Below are positions 1-14,000 of a stretch of DNA of 64,000 nt, in pieces. This DNA is from Bradysia coprophila (taxonomy: Eukaryota > Arthropoda > Insecta > Diptera > Sciaridae): the NCBI RefSeq assembly GCF_014529535.1, contig NW_023503372.1:3824988-3888987 (forward strand), written 5' to 3'. Numbering within the stretch: the stretch's first letter is position 1; each line of letters starts with the position of its first letter. A program made the position numbers and the translations under genes. The notes beneath the pieces were generated by a model. That model did no database searches. It worked only from the letters and a program-made list of their open reading frames with translations, and was not told the DNA's origin.

Positions 1-2451
1 ACACTCCCGTGTCCTCGCCACCTAACGGAAATTAAATCCGTACTACGAAACCCCATCTTTCGACTTTTGTCCACTTACAACCAGCCAAGTATGGACGATC
101 AAAAATATTAGAGACTGGTTTTGGGGGCTAGGCACCAAGGCCTAACCAAACACATATGGATAAAAAGAGTCCCAGAATAAATAGCGCTGATTTCGGTCAA
201 CATTCGGTTGCAACATTGGAAGCACACTTTCCCTCAGTTTCTAAAAAAAGGCTAAAATGCACGGTGGGGTTGAACAAAGCTTAAATAGAGTCGCGATACC
301 ACCTCTGATTTTTTTTAATGTTCTAATTGAGGGACTCGAGTACTATAAGGAACCACATCCAGCCGTTTTGGAGAACCGGCACTCTTATCCGTGCGGAACC
401 GACGAGTCAATTTTGTATATAGATTGTTATCGCAACGGATAGAGGAACTAATTCTAAGCTAATTTGTGTTAAAATGACTTCCCTCGACAACCCGACCATG
501 TAGCCACAGTCAGCTAAAGTCGAAATTTCGACATTTTTAAATCGTGATGTGTCCAAGATGAAGAGAGTCTGAAACTCTTTGAATGGCGATAGTGGTAGAG
601 GATTCCATTCTCTATTAAAAGCCGAGAATGGATTTTACAAAATTTGTCTGAATTGTTCAATATGTGAAAAATTTTATTTTCATCATCCTCGGCGAAACTT
701 GGACTCCTCTGTAACGCTTCTTCAATTTCACACGTACGTGTGAGTGAAACGACACTCTTTACGCTTCATTTGTTGACAACATGTAGAACGATGTGGAACA
801 ATTAAAACTGTAGAATGCTAACCAATTACAAACTTTAATTGAGTTGAGTTTCCATGTATCGATTTATTGTTATATTGTTTATATGAATAGCTGAATACAG
901 AGAAGGGACATGTCACATTAGCGAATTATAAGAAAAATTAAATTGCGGTCGTTTAACGTATTGAATAATCTGAAAGATCTGAAAAGATTAAAAACTGCAA
1001 TTATCATCGTCAGACGCTTCGAAACGAAGCTAAACATAAGCGATGACTTAACATAATTTCTTCAAATCATTATCAGAAGAATTGACAGACACTTTATCAG
1101 TGATGTGCTTGCCGTAATACGTCAGTGAAAATGCGAAAGTTTCCTTTCATCGATATTTATTCGCTAAGCCGAGAATTCTTGTATACGCTCAGAATGGGAC
1201 AAGTGGGTCGACATCACAGGGAATCATGCATCTAGGCAACCCGTGCTCAAAAGTACATCAACAGTGGATATCAACAGTGTAGATGAACAGTGAGAAGAGC
1301 GTTTCCTATAGTTGGACAAAAATACAATCTTTGCCTGTTTATCGCTATGCTACATGAACTCTCATTACTCACTGAACTTGGCGACGATGTATAATAACTT
1401 AGCCATAGCGGTTATTCCCATCATGACGCTCATATAATTATTTGCCAAATGTATACATTTTAGCTGTACTTCCTTAATAGATTCATCACAGAGCTTCTTG
1501 TGCAAAACACAAATAAAAATTGAATATTAAAGTAGGGGCAATACCGGAAGTACCTTACATATTGAATGGTAAATATAGGAATTGCTATTTTTAGCTAAAA
1601 TTCATGTGCCAGCAACATGAAACTACCGACGGAACACTTTTCTTTTCTAATTTTAAATTCTTGTTGATTGTTCAATTAATACTTTTATCAGCAAAATGTA
1701 TTCGACCAAATAGAACGTTTCATTGACAATTTAATTACATTTACAATTGAAAAGAATTCTGATTTTCCACTCCACGACAGTATACAGTGACCACCGCAAT
1801 TATTCCAACTTTAAGCTAACTCGATTTACCTTCACCTTCTATAAACAACACAAATGGTTCGGCACAATCAAATTGATATTAATTTTAGAAACCTTAAAGT
1901 GCGCGATTCAAGAAACTTTATTGGTTGAACTTTGGATCCGGTATAAACTAGTTGGAATCGTGTGACCACTTATCGTACAAACTATATGATAAGGCGATCC
2001 AGTTGATATGTGTGTATTGGACAACCACGTGTAACTATAAATTAAAGTCAGACACAGCATTTGAAATGTGAACTAGTCAATACATTTTACTTCGATCAGC
2101 GACAAAATCGCCAACGAAGTTGATCCCTGCAAGAAGTCACGTTTTGATCTATGCCACTATATATTCAACGGCATTATCATCATAAATTGTTTCATTAATC
2201 AGCTTTTAATCTTCCCATATATTACGTTCGAAAAGTAATTGCATCATGTCCATTCAGCAGAAATTAATGAAGATAAGAAATTGATTCACGTGCTTATTTA
2301 CAATACACTCACTGTAAATGCCACTGGTTGACTGGTTTTCCGTTGTGAGTAGATAAGTGAGTTCAGGGTTTATTTTCGGCTGCAAATTTTACAAAAGTGT
2401 CTGAGTTGGTCACTATTTATCCAATCATTTCTCTTACATCACGTCAATTGC
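1..2451. other. Gene-free A+T-rich stretch
   Basis: No open frame here has protein-like composition or convincing splice sites. The stretch at about 881-960 resembles the left end of a repeat at 12816-12890: both have a GAATAG-T-AATACAG block followed by ACATTAGCGA and a run of AGAAAAAT. This looks like a dispersed repeat fragment. Otherwise I see nothing that I can support. Confidence 0.5.
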
Positions 2452-2458
2452 ATTGCAT

Positions 2459-2620
2459 CAACGCACTTCAAGCAAAAGTGCTATTAATGACAGCTGCCAA
2501 ATAGAATACTGTTTTGTATTAAATTTTATCCCCACTCTTTTTACAGTGTAAAACTTTGTATGGAGCACTGTCAAGTTTCAGTACCCGATTTAAAGTACCA
2601 CTTTTGCTTGAAGTGCGTTG
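2459..2620. mobile_element. Small inverted-repeat transposon (MITE)
   Basis: The ends are inverted copies of each other: CAACGCACTTCAAGCAAAAG on the left and its complement on the right. The element is flanked by the direct repeat ATTGCAT (2452-2458 and 2621-2627), consistent with a 7-8 bp target duplication. The terminal CAACG fits the loose hAT end consensus YARNG. There is no coding capacity in 162 bp. A deleted, inverted relative lies in a hexokinase intron at 16937-17021. Confidence 0.75.
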
Positions 2621-2627
2621 ATTGCAT

Positions 2628-5091
2628 TTTTATGAATTGGAGAAGAAAATTACTTCCCGAAAATGGGCTCGTCTTATGGTTGAGTGCGTATACACTCTAC
2701 AAGTCTTGACTATCGAGAAAACACTTAGAGACAGGGCCTATTTTATAGATTTTTGTGGAAAATTTTTTAGAAAATTGTTTGAAATTCAAGAAATTGTCAG
2801 CAATTCTAAAAATTTATAGAATTTTCTAGAAAATTCTTTAATTTAGAAATTTCTAGAAATTGTTGAAACGGGAAAATTGCAGAAGATTTCAGAACGTTTT
2901 GTTCTGTCTTAAAGAACTATTGTAATTTAGTGATGCATCTCAGCACTGTGACGCTTCCGGTCACCACTTGATTTCATCAGATTGTATGTAATTACCAGAT
3001 TTTTTGAATAAGGCTCTGTAGTTCTGCAATGTTTTTTTTAGAAAGATATTAATTTATTGCAGCACGGCAGAAGTAATGAACACTCAATGATATTACAGGG
3101 ATTTCATACGCAGATACGGATGGCTATGTCACTTTTAATACTATCTGTTAATCTGTTATCGGAAACGACAACAAAAATAAGCTCTGCCTAATGTGGTCTC
3201 ATATATGAACAAAATGAATATGTTCAAACAAATGAAGTAAAAGATTTTGCATCAATGAGGTGAAAGAAGTACCAAAGTGTTCTCTGATTTGGGAAAGGTC
3301 AATGTTCCGACAGTGACCTATTGCGAGTTTGAGTGTTTTTTTCACAAGGATTAAACTAAACACCTCACACATCTATGGGATCAAGTCACATTCCTCATGG
3401 AATGATTATACGGCCTAGTGTAATTAGCGATAGAAACCTCGTGAAATTTTTCGCTTCAGAATTATTGAACGTAATCTGCACAATTGTTATATAGTCGCCG
3501 ATTTTTCGAATAATGTTATCAATTTGGAAATCCTTTCATTAAAAAAAAATCGCAAACGGTTGGTAGACCGCATAATCTTGCGAGTGTGTTCTGATCTGTT
3601 GATTGATAACTGAAAAGCTCAGATAATAAATTACGCTGTTCAATTCTATTGCGATTTGGAAATGTCGCAGTTTGACTATATATCGTAAATTCGCTTTAGA
3701 GCTTTTAGCTTCGGACGTCAATTATTATTTTTTTTGTGTGTTGCATGTAATTAATGGGAATTAATGACGGAAGCTTATTCCACAATTTTTCAATGATGAT
3801 TTCATTTCAGAATATAATGGCGAAAATTTCCTTTGAATTGAAATTTTCCACGCCACTCGAAATGTTACGTCACCATTGGGAAAATATGGAATTGATTTTT
3901 GGGGGTGTGTCAGAGTGCAATGCGCAGGAATTTTTAGTAAAACACGCTCGTGTTGTAAAATTGCATTTTTGTTGTGCAACGAAAATTTTCCACTGAAAAC
4001 AAAATGCAGGGACATTTCGGAAAAGCGTCTATATACGACACAACCATACATCCACACATACAATTCAATTTTCTTAAGGAACCACCGGGAACAACATTCC
4101 TTTTATTATGCACACTCTTTTAGAGCCCTCTAAATCCCATATATAATATACCATTCCGTCAGTATTTGTCCGATTAAACTCGCAGCACATGTGCCCGCAC
4201 ACCACCACACCGACGATATTTTCATAATTTCACTGGTGTGAAAGAGTTTTGCATCACGTATATTTATAACAGCTCTGGTTCATGATAAGCAGACCCGATA
4301 CATTTGTGTGTAAATATCTACGCATACACCGACATTATGGAGTATAGTTAGTATTGAGAGGTTTCATGTTCCAGAGTACAATTGAGTTTCTAGTTAGTAT
4401 ACTACCTATAGTTGTTTGAACAACGCGCTTGAACACCCAAGGTGACCTTTCTCCATGATATATCAATTTTTTTTTATTTTTGCCATACAACCAATTTTGC
4501 ATTGACTTTCTTTAGAACATTTTATTAACCTTATCCGAATCAGTTGGTCGCCAAACGTCGAAGAAGACGTGCCTGTTTTCGGAGTGTTTATTATCATAAT
4601 TATAAGTGGTGAAACGAAGAAATAAATTTAATTTGAAATAAAATTTGAACTTCCTCGTTGCGACGACGATAAAGTATATATAACTAACTAAGTGACAAAT
4701 TAACATTAATTTTCGTTCAACAAAAATTCATTTTTAATTAACTGAATGGTGTTGAGAGGTTGATCAAGTTGTAAATTATAGGAAAAAGTGTTCGATTTCA
4801 ATTTTAGAATTAATAATTAGAAGTGTTTACAGTTGCAATAAATATTATATCTAGATAGAGAGAACACACATTGATCTTTGCTTATAACAATTACAACAAC
4901 AACGACAAAAGTAAAGTGTCGTCGCATTTGAAATTCGAACCGAATGCATTGCTGAACAACAATAAATAATACTGTTTAATGAACGTTACATGAATTGTGA
5001 AAGTGTCCCATAGCTGAAAGTTTAATTTAATTCGTTTTCTCAATTATTTTGTGCATATAAATACACCGCAAACGAATCGATTTGTACCAGG
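2628..5091. other. Intergenic DNA upstream of hexokinase
   Basis: No gene is supported. Two overlapping 85-100 codon open frames on both strands near 3750-4130 lack conserved motifs and are probably chance. Positions 2760-2880 form a degenerate GAAAATTT-rich tract like several others in the window. The last few hundred bases probably hold the promoter and 5' untranslated region of the distal hexokinase transcript, but I cannot place its transcription start. Confidence 0.4.
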
Positions 5092-8000
5092 ATGGATTTT
5101 ATCACACCTTACATAAAAAATTTGCAAATTGATAAAAGCAAATTTCTTGAACCGAATCCAATAGTAAGTTGATAAAAAAACCGTTTCGCTAAAAAAAATT
5201 ATTAAATTTTCGTCCATAAAAAACCGTCCAATCGAAGCATGTCGACGTACAACTGTTTTTTTCGTTTGATTCGAGTGTGTAATAAATTTGATAAGAGCGA
5301 AATAATTACATAGTGTGGGCCGAAAATATTCACTTTATTCCTGATCGTATAGATAGGTAACACACAATGCAATGAGTGCGGGGATTTTGCAATAAGCTTT
5401 TTTTTGTTCGTCTGTTTACAGTGAATTACTGGCAAAAAAGCGAGACGTTTTTTGCGTGGTCGATTCAAATGACAGACAATTTATTAAATTCGTTTTTAGG
5501 ACAACAGACTCAAATTATACTAATTCAATTCATGGCTAATTTATCGCTTTAATTTCATTGAAAAATGATGAACATATCCGTTCTTCATTTTTTTCCTCTC
5601 TCCGTCTCTGTTTTATTTTATTAAATTGTGCAGAACTGGTAACAGCCAATGGCGACGTTACTTTTTCGTTTGGAGTTCAATTAATTTGTCCTTCACGAGA
5701 AAATTGCAATGATTTTCCTTTCTATATACATACGTTGCTTTTCGGTACAAGCTGAAAATAATAATGCGCCACCCTTAAGAGAAGTACATCATTGAAATGA
5801 CTTTTTATAGTAGGTAGAAGAAAGAATGATGAAAGTGAATGAAAATTGTATTTCCGTGTTTTCCGCGTTTTATACTAGTAGGTACTTTGTGAGAGTACCT
5901 TACGCACTCAGTGCGACATTTTGAATAGGAACTTTAAGACAATCAAAAGTTATATTTTGTCAGAGAACGTTTGAATTTTTGGTGACATTGTAGGTCGTAG
6001 GTCAAATTTCTATTACGTAATAGTTGCAAATAGTCTTATGGATGGGTGGAATGACCCATGTTCATAATGCTACCTTTTAGAAATGACAAACGCGCAGTAT
6101 CATTAAATCTTTTACTTCTTTTGTTCAACGTATCTTCTAGCGAAAATATATATTCCAAAGAAATTTCTGGGCTTACCAAAGAGATTTGTCTTTTTTTAAA
6201 TATGTTGAACACTTTACCGTTATTTCACTAAATTTCGACCAATATCGGGAAAATATAACGTTAATTCTATCATTTCTAATGGTAACCCCATACAAAATAA
6301 CGCTCAAATATTACCATTCGTATATGAGGGGATAAATACATGAACCGAAAACATTTTATTTGGAAAATGTCTTTTTGTGATGGTTAGTGCATAAATCTCC
6401 TCCTATAGTGTTTGTAAGTTAACAGGAGCTCATCGTTTATTTCTGTCGTTACTCTTGATATCATATGATTACAATTTCGTGTTGGGTTCATCAACTTATT
6501 ATATGTGTCGTTTTCTCACCTCAGCTGAAACTTAGGGAGCCTCGGAAATAAAATATGAATAGTTGTTTGTTCACCGAGGGAACAAAGGTCGGAAATTTCA
6601 GTTCGAAAGTGTGTTTTGTCGCCAGAGCGTAGCAAGTTCAACACAACGTATTTCACAACAAAGGTTCACGAAGTTTCAGGTGAGGTGAGAAAATGACTAT
6701 TTTCTCGCTTGCGTTCAGAAAATATCGTTTTCTCGGGTGACAGTACTTCGAAATGAAATTTTCAACTATTTCTCCCTTTGGTGAGCAAATAACTATGGAA
6801 GGTCTCAGACTACGAAAATAGCTGTCGGTTTTTGCTTTGAATCTGAATAACTTAAGATAGTTTGTGTTGTTTCCGGCCCGGTGACTTGTGAAACAAACAT
6901 CCCTTATTATCTTACCGACGGTAACTTAGACTCTCCTCTTCCTGTAAGTCGGTCTTACTACCTTTTCATCTCAACGTCTTATAGTATAGATTATGGACAC
7001 AAAATACCACAACAGCGCTCGACTGTGACAATAAAATGAATTTTATTACATAAACAAAATTACCGAATTCGAACAGACTCATCACACTATTTTTACAATT
7101 CAAATCACTCTTCATTCGCGTCGACGCTATAACGAACGAGTGAAAATATTTTGGGTCAATCTTGTTTTCATCTCAACACACATTTTTCTTGGTATAGACA
7201 GTTATACTTATATCCAACAACGATATTGCCATGAACTTCTACATGTGTATGTTGTTCATAAAAAAAGATGTATAGACACGACACGAAAAAGTAAAAAAAA
7301 AATGTTTGGATTGTGCGCATAACTTCTATTTAGACGAACTTCCAATACTCAAGCAAAACTATAAACACACGTTTAGTCGAATTGACGTCATGATAAGCAT
7401 GCACCATCAGATGGTTTTTTTTTGCTTCTTTGATTTCCATAAGACCATTTTCACATATCAATATCATTAAACTTTGATAGGCCATTTAAAGATTATTGAA
7501 TTCCGTTTAATTCGCTTAGGTAATCGAAATGAAATGAAACAACATTGCGTCAATGTGAATGTTTTTATTAACGAACCTTTTCATCAAGTGATTCTTTAAG
7601 TAATCTTACATTGGAATGTGTAACTCTATAATAATGAGACAATGATTTCGTTTAAATATTTTTTTTACTTTTAGTCTGAATGGGCATGTGTACGGCTACT
7701 CTTGGTCGAATCAATAAAAATATTTTGTTCCATTTTTCATGTACGGTTTGTATATATCGTTGTATCCAATGAAAAATTCAATATTCTACGTTCACAATTG
7801 GCTCACAAGTTATTAGATTGAGAGCCTCTGTAGGGTCGTCAGTCTCTATGATGCCTTGAACCTATGAACCCAAAATCCTTGAGAAATTGCGGAAAATTTG
7901 AGAAAATGACTTCCGGAAAATTCTTGAATTTTCCTGGATTCCTTCAATTTTCTTGATTTTTCTGAATTTACGTAATTTTACGATTTTTGGAAATTTCAAT

Positions 8001-11000
8001 AAAATTCGAGAAATTTGAAGAAAATCAAGAAACTAACTTCTCAAAAATAGGCTATTCCCGATACAAGCCACTCTTTTGTTTTTGTGTGTTAGGAGAGCCC
8101 TAACGAAGGTAGGCTTAGTATATTCCTCAGCCGTCCAAAAACCAAATTGATGATGTAATGAAGATGGTATGTAATCTTGAAATTGGATTTTGCATAATGT
8201 CTGAGGTGTGTACTCTTCCAGCACTTAAAATCCAACCGTTGCCGCCGGAGTGACTGATATAGAAACCGGCTCTCGGCCTATTTGCTCAATTGGCTTACTA
8301 CTATTCTTAGACTCTCGACATCGTACATCATACACTATAACTTCATGCCCGACTAAATTCAATTGTATCATTTCAACCGGATGTCATTAGGGAGTGCATT
8401 GTGTATATATAAATACATATGGGAGCAGAAAAATAGCGTGTTCAAATTCGAATCACTTGAGACAGTTTAAGACGGTTAACTGGACGAACCGTAATATCAA
8501 TCTAAATTTAGAATGTTGTCCAATTCGGACTGATTAGATTCAATCAACAAAAATCGTTGAACATAAAGTGCGTTAATCACAAATTAATAGTTCAGAGTCA
8601 TCATGTGACGTGACAAAGTACAATTGAATAATGAATTGCAAAATTCCTAATGTCGAAACGAAAGAAATAAAAAAAATCAGCAGCTACGCGAGTCAATGCA
8701 CTGGTAAACGTTTATTTTATTTCATATTTTGTATTTTCATTCCTCTAAATATATCGCAGCGCACAATAATGTATTTCTGTGTCTGTTCAAGTAGGTGCAA
8801 GCGTTGCGAATTTATTTAAAAGACTTCATCGTATGGCACGTATGGCAAAACTCTCCGTTTTAAAATTGAATAATTTTTTTTCCTGCAGTGAACATAATTA
8901 TAAAAAAAGGCAGCGAAAAAGAACAACTCTACAATTCTCTCGCTCGCATTCAGACCGACATACACTATAAGGTCAAAAATCGATCGTTTCTTAGTTGTTT
9001 TCGTATAATATTCTATATGTGTATTGCATGGAGGTTTTGCCGTTTTTATTCAGTTATAATATGAATGAAAATACCAACGCGCCTCTCGGTTTGAGCCAAT
9101 CAACACTGGAGGGCTTGGCAGACGTCACAGGTGGGGTATATACATATGTTTATACGAAATTGGAACATGCAGTCGCGCCACTGGAAATTTTATTCGTTTG
9201 CTATCCCAAGGTTTAATATTATTTTATGGAAGTTTTTATGTGTTAGAATTTGGAATACAGTGTCGGTACATAAACTGCCATATGGTGAAACTGTACAAAC
9301 ACAATCGTTAATTGGGTTCAGAAATTGGATGATTTACTGAATGATGTGCAGAACATGAGAATTAGCCACAAATTTGTTTCTGTCTGGTGTCTGCCACTGC
9401 CATACGTTATTTTTACTGTTCCTTGAATTTCATACTCGATTCTGAATTCAAATTTGATCAAAGAAAACCCAAATTATTGCTCGGTGTCGATCGACACACT
9501 TCGTCTTTTGTTTCTATCAGGAACTATTTTTAGGAAATTTTTTTAAAATAATTTTTCCAGAATTTTCCTATAATTCCACAAATCATTTAAGGAAATTTTA
9601 GGAAAATACGGGAAAAACTAGGAAAATGTAAAAAAAAACTGGAAAAATAGTGAAAGTTAAGAAAAATTAGGAAAATATAAGAAGAACTAGGAAAAAATTC
9701 TAAAAACCTAGGAAAGATAATGAGGGACAAGTAAGAAAAATTAGGAAAATTATTGAAAAACTAGGAAAAAAGGAAAAAATCTTTTCCCAAAAATAGTCCC
9801 TGATTTCTATCATTGCTTTCGATGCTTGTAGATTCTACATTGTAGTAGACACAAGGTTTGTTCAAACACATATTTGCTAAACGATTAACATGGAACTGCA
9901 TCGCAAAATTCCAAGAACGTTTGGGATTATATGTTGTCTGGTATAATTACTCAATGTCTGCGCATATTATGAGCGTCATAATTCATAATTTCATTCTTTT
10001 AAAGCTGATATCTCCATACAGGTATTTAAATAAATTAATTTAGTCTTGACTGTTGACTTTTTCGCGACATTTACAAAAAACAAACTTTTATCTTTTGCAT
10101 GTTAATTAATCTTTCTATTCATTTTTCGTTAGTTCGTATGACATTATCTCTTTTTTATTTCAAATTTGTTGCCCTTGGATTCAGTTTGATTATAGGTGTA
10201 ACACTCGACACACTCGTCAATATGTAAATTATGTCTCATTAAAAATTTATTGATACCATCGTCACACGATGTTATTTGATTATAGCTTTTGCTAGTAGTA
10301 GTAGTCAGGTCGAACAGAAAAAAAGTATGTTTTTGTTCGCTCTACGCCATTGAAAGTCAACTTCAAAGTTGATCGACAGATAAAAGCATATCTGAGTGTT
10401 CTTTTCTCGGTATTATTGTCACCTCATCGGTATTTCAATCTCGAGTAATGATTGCTGATAACTTTCCTACAATCGTTTAAATCGAAGCGATGTCTCGATT
10501 GATACTTCGCATTTACAGGTGGAATAGATGTAATGGTAAACATTTCGCAATCTTTCAGACCAATAACAATTTAATCACGAATAAATTACGTGAAACTTCA
10601 GAAGGGCCCCTTCTCGTTCTTTTGTAAGTCGAGTTACGTTTTTAAGTGGTTTCTCTCAAACATAAAGCAACTTAGGATTCAATTTCTTTGATTGAGCAGA
10701 AAGTGAAGAAATCTGTAAATTACGTACGCTTTTGGAGTGGAAATGAGCGTACGCCTCTGTTACATTTGGTCCCATTTCTGAATTCTTTGTTAAAAGAAAA
10801 CTCAATTTATTGATCGGCTTCGCTCAAGACACTCTTCACCGTGTATATATCGAATTTTTACGATTTTTTTTTGTAATTTTTGACATTCACAAAATCGTGA
10901 AAGCTCAAGAAAATTCATAAGAATTCGTGAAAACCTTGCATGATTACTGGTTTTGAGAAAACATTTTCTCATATTTTCTCGAATTTAGCCACATTTTCCT

Positions 11001-14000
11001 AGATTTTCCATAATTTTCTAAAAAATATTTTTGGTAAAATTTTGGAAAATGCAGGAAATCTCGGGAAAATATGAGAAAATGTTTTCAGAATGTTTGCTAA
11101 ATTAGATTAGATTAGATTTAAATTGAATTTTTTCCTATATTTTCCCGAATTTGTCTAGCCTTTCCAGGAAAACTTATAGGAAAATCGGAAAATTTAGGAA
11201 AACTTGTGAAAATGTTGGAAAACGCTTTCCTCAAAGTAGTCACTGCGTTAACGAGGTGGTGTTACAATTTGATTTAAATTTCGATTAATATTAGTACCTG
11301 CAACTTGAATAAATTAACTTTAATTATGGGTACTACACAATGTGCATGTGCAGGTTTACATAAGAACGATATGCTTTTTATTGACCCCAGCTCCTATTTC
11401 TTTTATGAAGAAAATTGTTTACCTCCTAAAATTATCTACTCTACGTGGTTATCTCTTTTTACTTGCTTGTTTTCCAATTTATTTCATTTTCACCGATACT
11501 CACACACTTAATAACAGTCATTTCATTAACTATTATTCTGTATGTAATGATGCTGACGTAATGTCAACGAGCACTCGTGACATAAATGAAAATAGTCAGC
11601 GTGCCACCCACGGAATATCGTAACACAACGTTGTGTAGTATTTTTATTTGATTCAAGTTTTGTTTACCAGTAATCGTATAAAAGTGAAATGTTGTTCACC
11701 CACAAATAAATATCTCTGAGAAATTGCGAAATGAATTTAACCGAAAAAATTTCGTTCATTTCTTTGCAGATTCAAGAGAGATGCCAGGAATTGATAATAG
11801 ATGATAAGGCTACTGTGAAATTGATGGACTTGGTGCTACATGAAGTCAATAGAGGATTAAGTAAAAAGGAAAACAAAGATGCAGACATCAAATGCTATGT
11901 TACATACATACAAGATCTACCAAACGGAAAAGGTATGTGTACGAGAGATGGCAATGCATCAGTTCACTAATGAATCGATTTTCTTCCGTTCCAGAACGAG
12001 GAAAGTTCCTAGCCCTTGACTTGGGCGGAACCAATTTCCGAGTATTGATCATTCATCTGAAAGGCGAAAACGATTTCGAAATGCAGTCGAAAATCTATGC
12101 GGTGCCACAGAATATTATGTTGGGTAGCGGTGAACAGTTATTTGATCATATTGCTGAATGTTTAGCCAATTTTATGAGAGTAAGATCGTTTTTGACTCAA
12201 CAGTTTGAGAACACATTTTGAATGAAACTTTTGATTGTTGTTTAGGAACACAGTGTATACGCGGAGCGACTACCGCTAGGATTCACATTTTCCTTTCCAC
12301 TGTTGCAACTAGGACTGACAAAGGGTCTGCTAGTCAGATGGACAAAGGGATTTAATTGTGAAGGAGTTGTTGGCGAAGATGTGGTACAATTACTTAAAGA
12401 TGCTATTGCAAGACGTGGGGTAAATTTTCTTTTTTAATTTTCATTTTTTTTTAATGATGAAAATGTTCAAGGTTTCTCTTTCGAGTTTTTCTTTTTATTT
12501 GAAAACGTTTTTTTGCGTTGCGAAACTCAAAGCCAATCATTTTCGTAAATTTGTCATTAGAGAGGCGAGACACATTTATCAATGATTACACAAAGAATGT
12601 TTTATTCTTCGATGGAATTTAATCGTTATCTACAGCTCGAAAGTAGGCAGTAAAATTCAATTGAAAGAGCGGTTTTTCCCCCGGTGGATTATAAACGGCT
12701 TACCAAAGTTTAATTAATCGCAGACAGAAGAAAGCCGACTTTTTAATGTGTAGAGAGTTTTATCTATATCTGTCGCCTTATTTAAATTGCGCAGGCCATG
12801 GCATGGATTCCAGCCACGGATGAATAGTTAAATACAGAAATTGAATGTGTTACATTAGCGATTGATAAGAAAAATGAAATTTCATTGATTTAGCTCCGTT
12901 CCGAATAGGCTTACGATGTTTTTTGTTATTACAAAATGTCTACTGACATCGTCAGCCTCGTCAGCAATGAATTTTCATTTTCGTATAATTTGCTAATGTG
13001 GCACGTCCCATTTCTGCATTTAACTATGCAGATATGGTTAATGGCAGCAATGAAAGTGTAAAACAGGTATGGTCTATTGTCCGCCAGGAGGACATAAAAA
13101 TTTGATTTTCGTACTTAAACGCACTCATTTTCATATTATTTTGACATAAAATGTGAGTGCGTTTAAGACGAATTCGCCGATCGACCATACCTTTTCTAGA
13201 CTTTCATTGAATGGCAGGAGATACTTAAATTCACGTCCGATTTTGTAAATTTCATTGCATCATTCGGCTGGCACGGATAGGCGTTGCCCGAAGGGCTTTC
13301 TCATTTTTGTATGAATGAAGAAGGGCTTTTTAGAAAATTTTTCCATATAAGGCCCGACGGATTTGATTCACACAGTCGTTGCCCAAAATATTTTGAATTT
13401 TTAGAGGAAACTAAGATGAACGGGTGAGAGTTTTTTTTGGTACGACAGGAAATAGTTTTAGCTCCATTTTTGAGTAGTAGGGCTCGCAGGGCCTATTTTC
13501 ATGAATTAGATTCTTGAAAATTCTCAAAATTCACGAAAATACTCGATAAAATTCCTGAAATAGGCCCTAGAGCTTAATCTAGTTTTTTTGACGAAATTGT
13601 TGAACTTTCTTAACGATTTCTTCTCTGTGAATGGTGTTCAACCTTCCTCGATTAAATTCCCGATATTTAGATGAATGAAATATGACTTGACTATTGTAGC
13701 ATGATAGGAGCAATAAAATAAAATTCGAATAAAATCTTTTGATAAATAGGAAGTTGAAATAACAGTCATGGGAATCTTAAACGACTCAACAGGAACACTG
13801 ATGTCATGTGCACATAAAAATCATAACTGCAAAATTGGTATAATCATTGGTAAGGCAGCCGATTTTATTTTATTGGTTTTTTCTTCTCAACATATTTAAA
13901 GAATAAAATTGGAAAAATTTAACTTTCTACGCATTGTGCACCGTTCTATTCAGCAAAATGAAACAAACAAACAAAAAAATACTAAAAACAAATTCTAAAT

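Noticed and set aside
3761..4133. Overlapping open frames of 85-100 codons on both strands
   Set aside because: No conserved motif, no splice partners, and composition fits chance in this A+T-rich DNA.
5056..5063. TATAAATA upstream of the distal hexokinase start codon
   Set aside because: It is only 36 bases before the ATG, leaving almost no leader, so it is more likely within the 5' untranslated region than a core promoter.
8631..8704. Possible third hexokinase first exon (ATG followed by a GTAAAC donor)
   Set aside because: It would exit in phase 1, but the acceptor at 11770 needs phase 0; no supporting motif.
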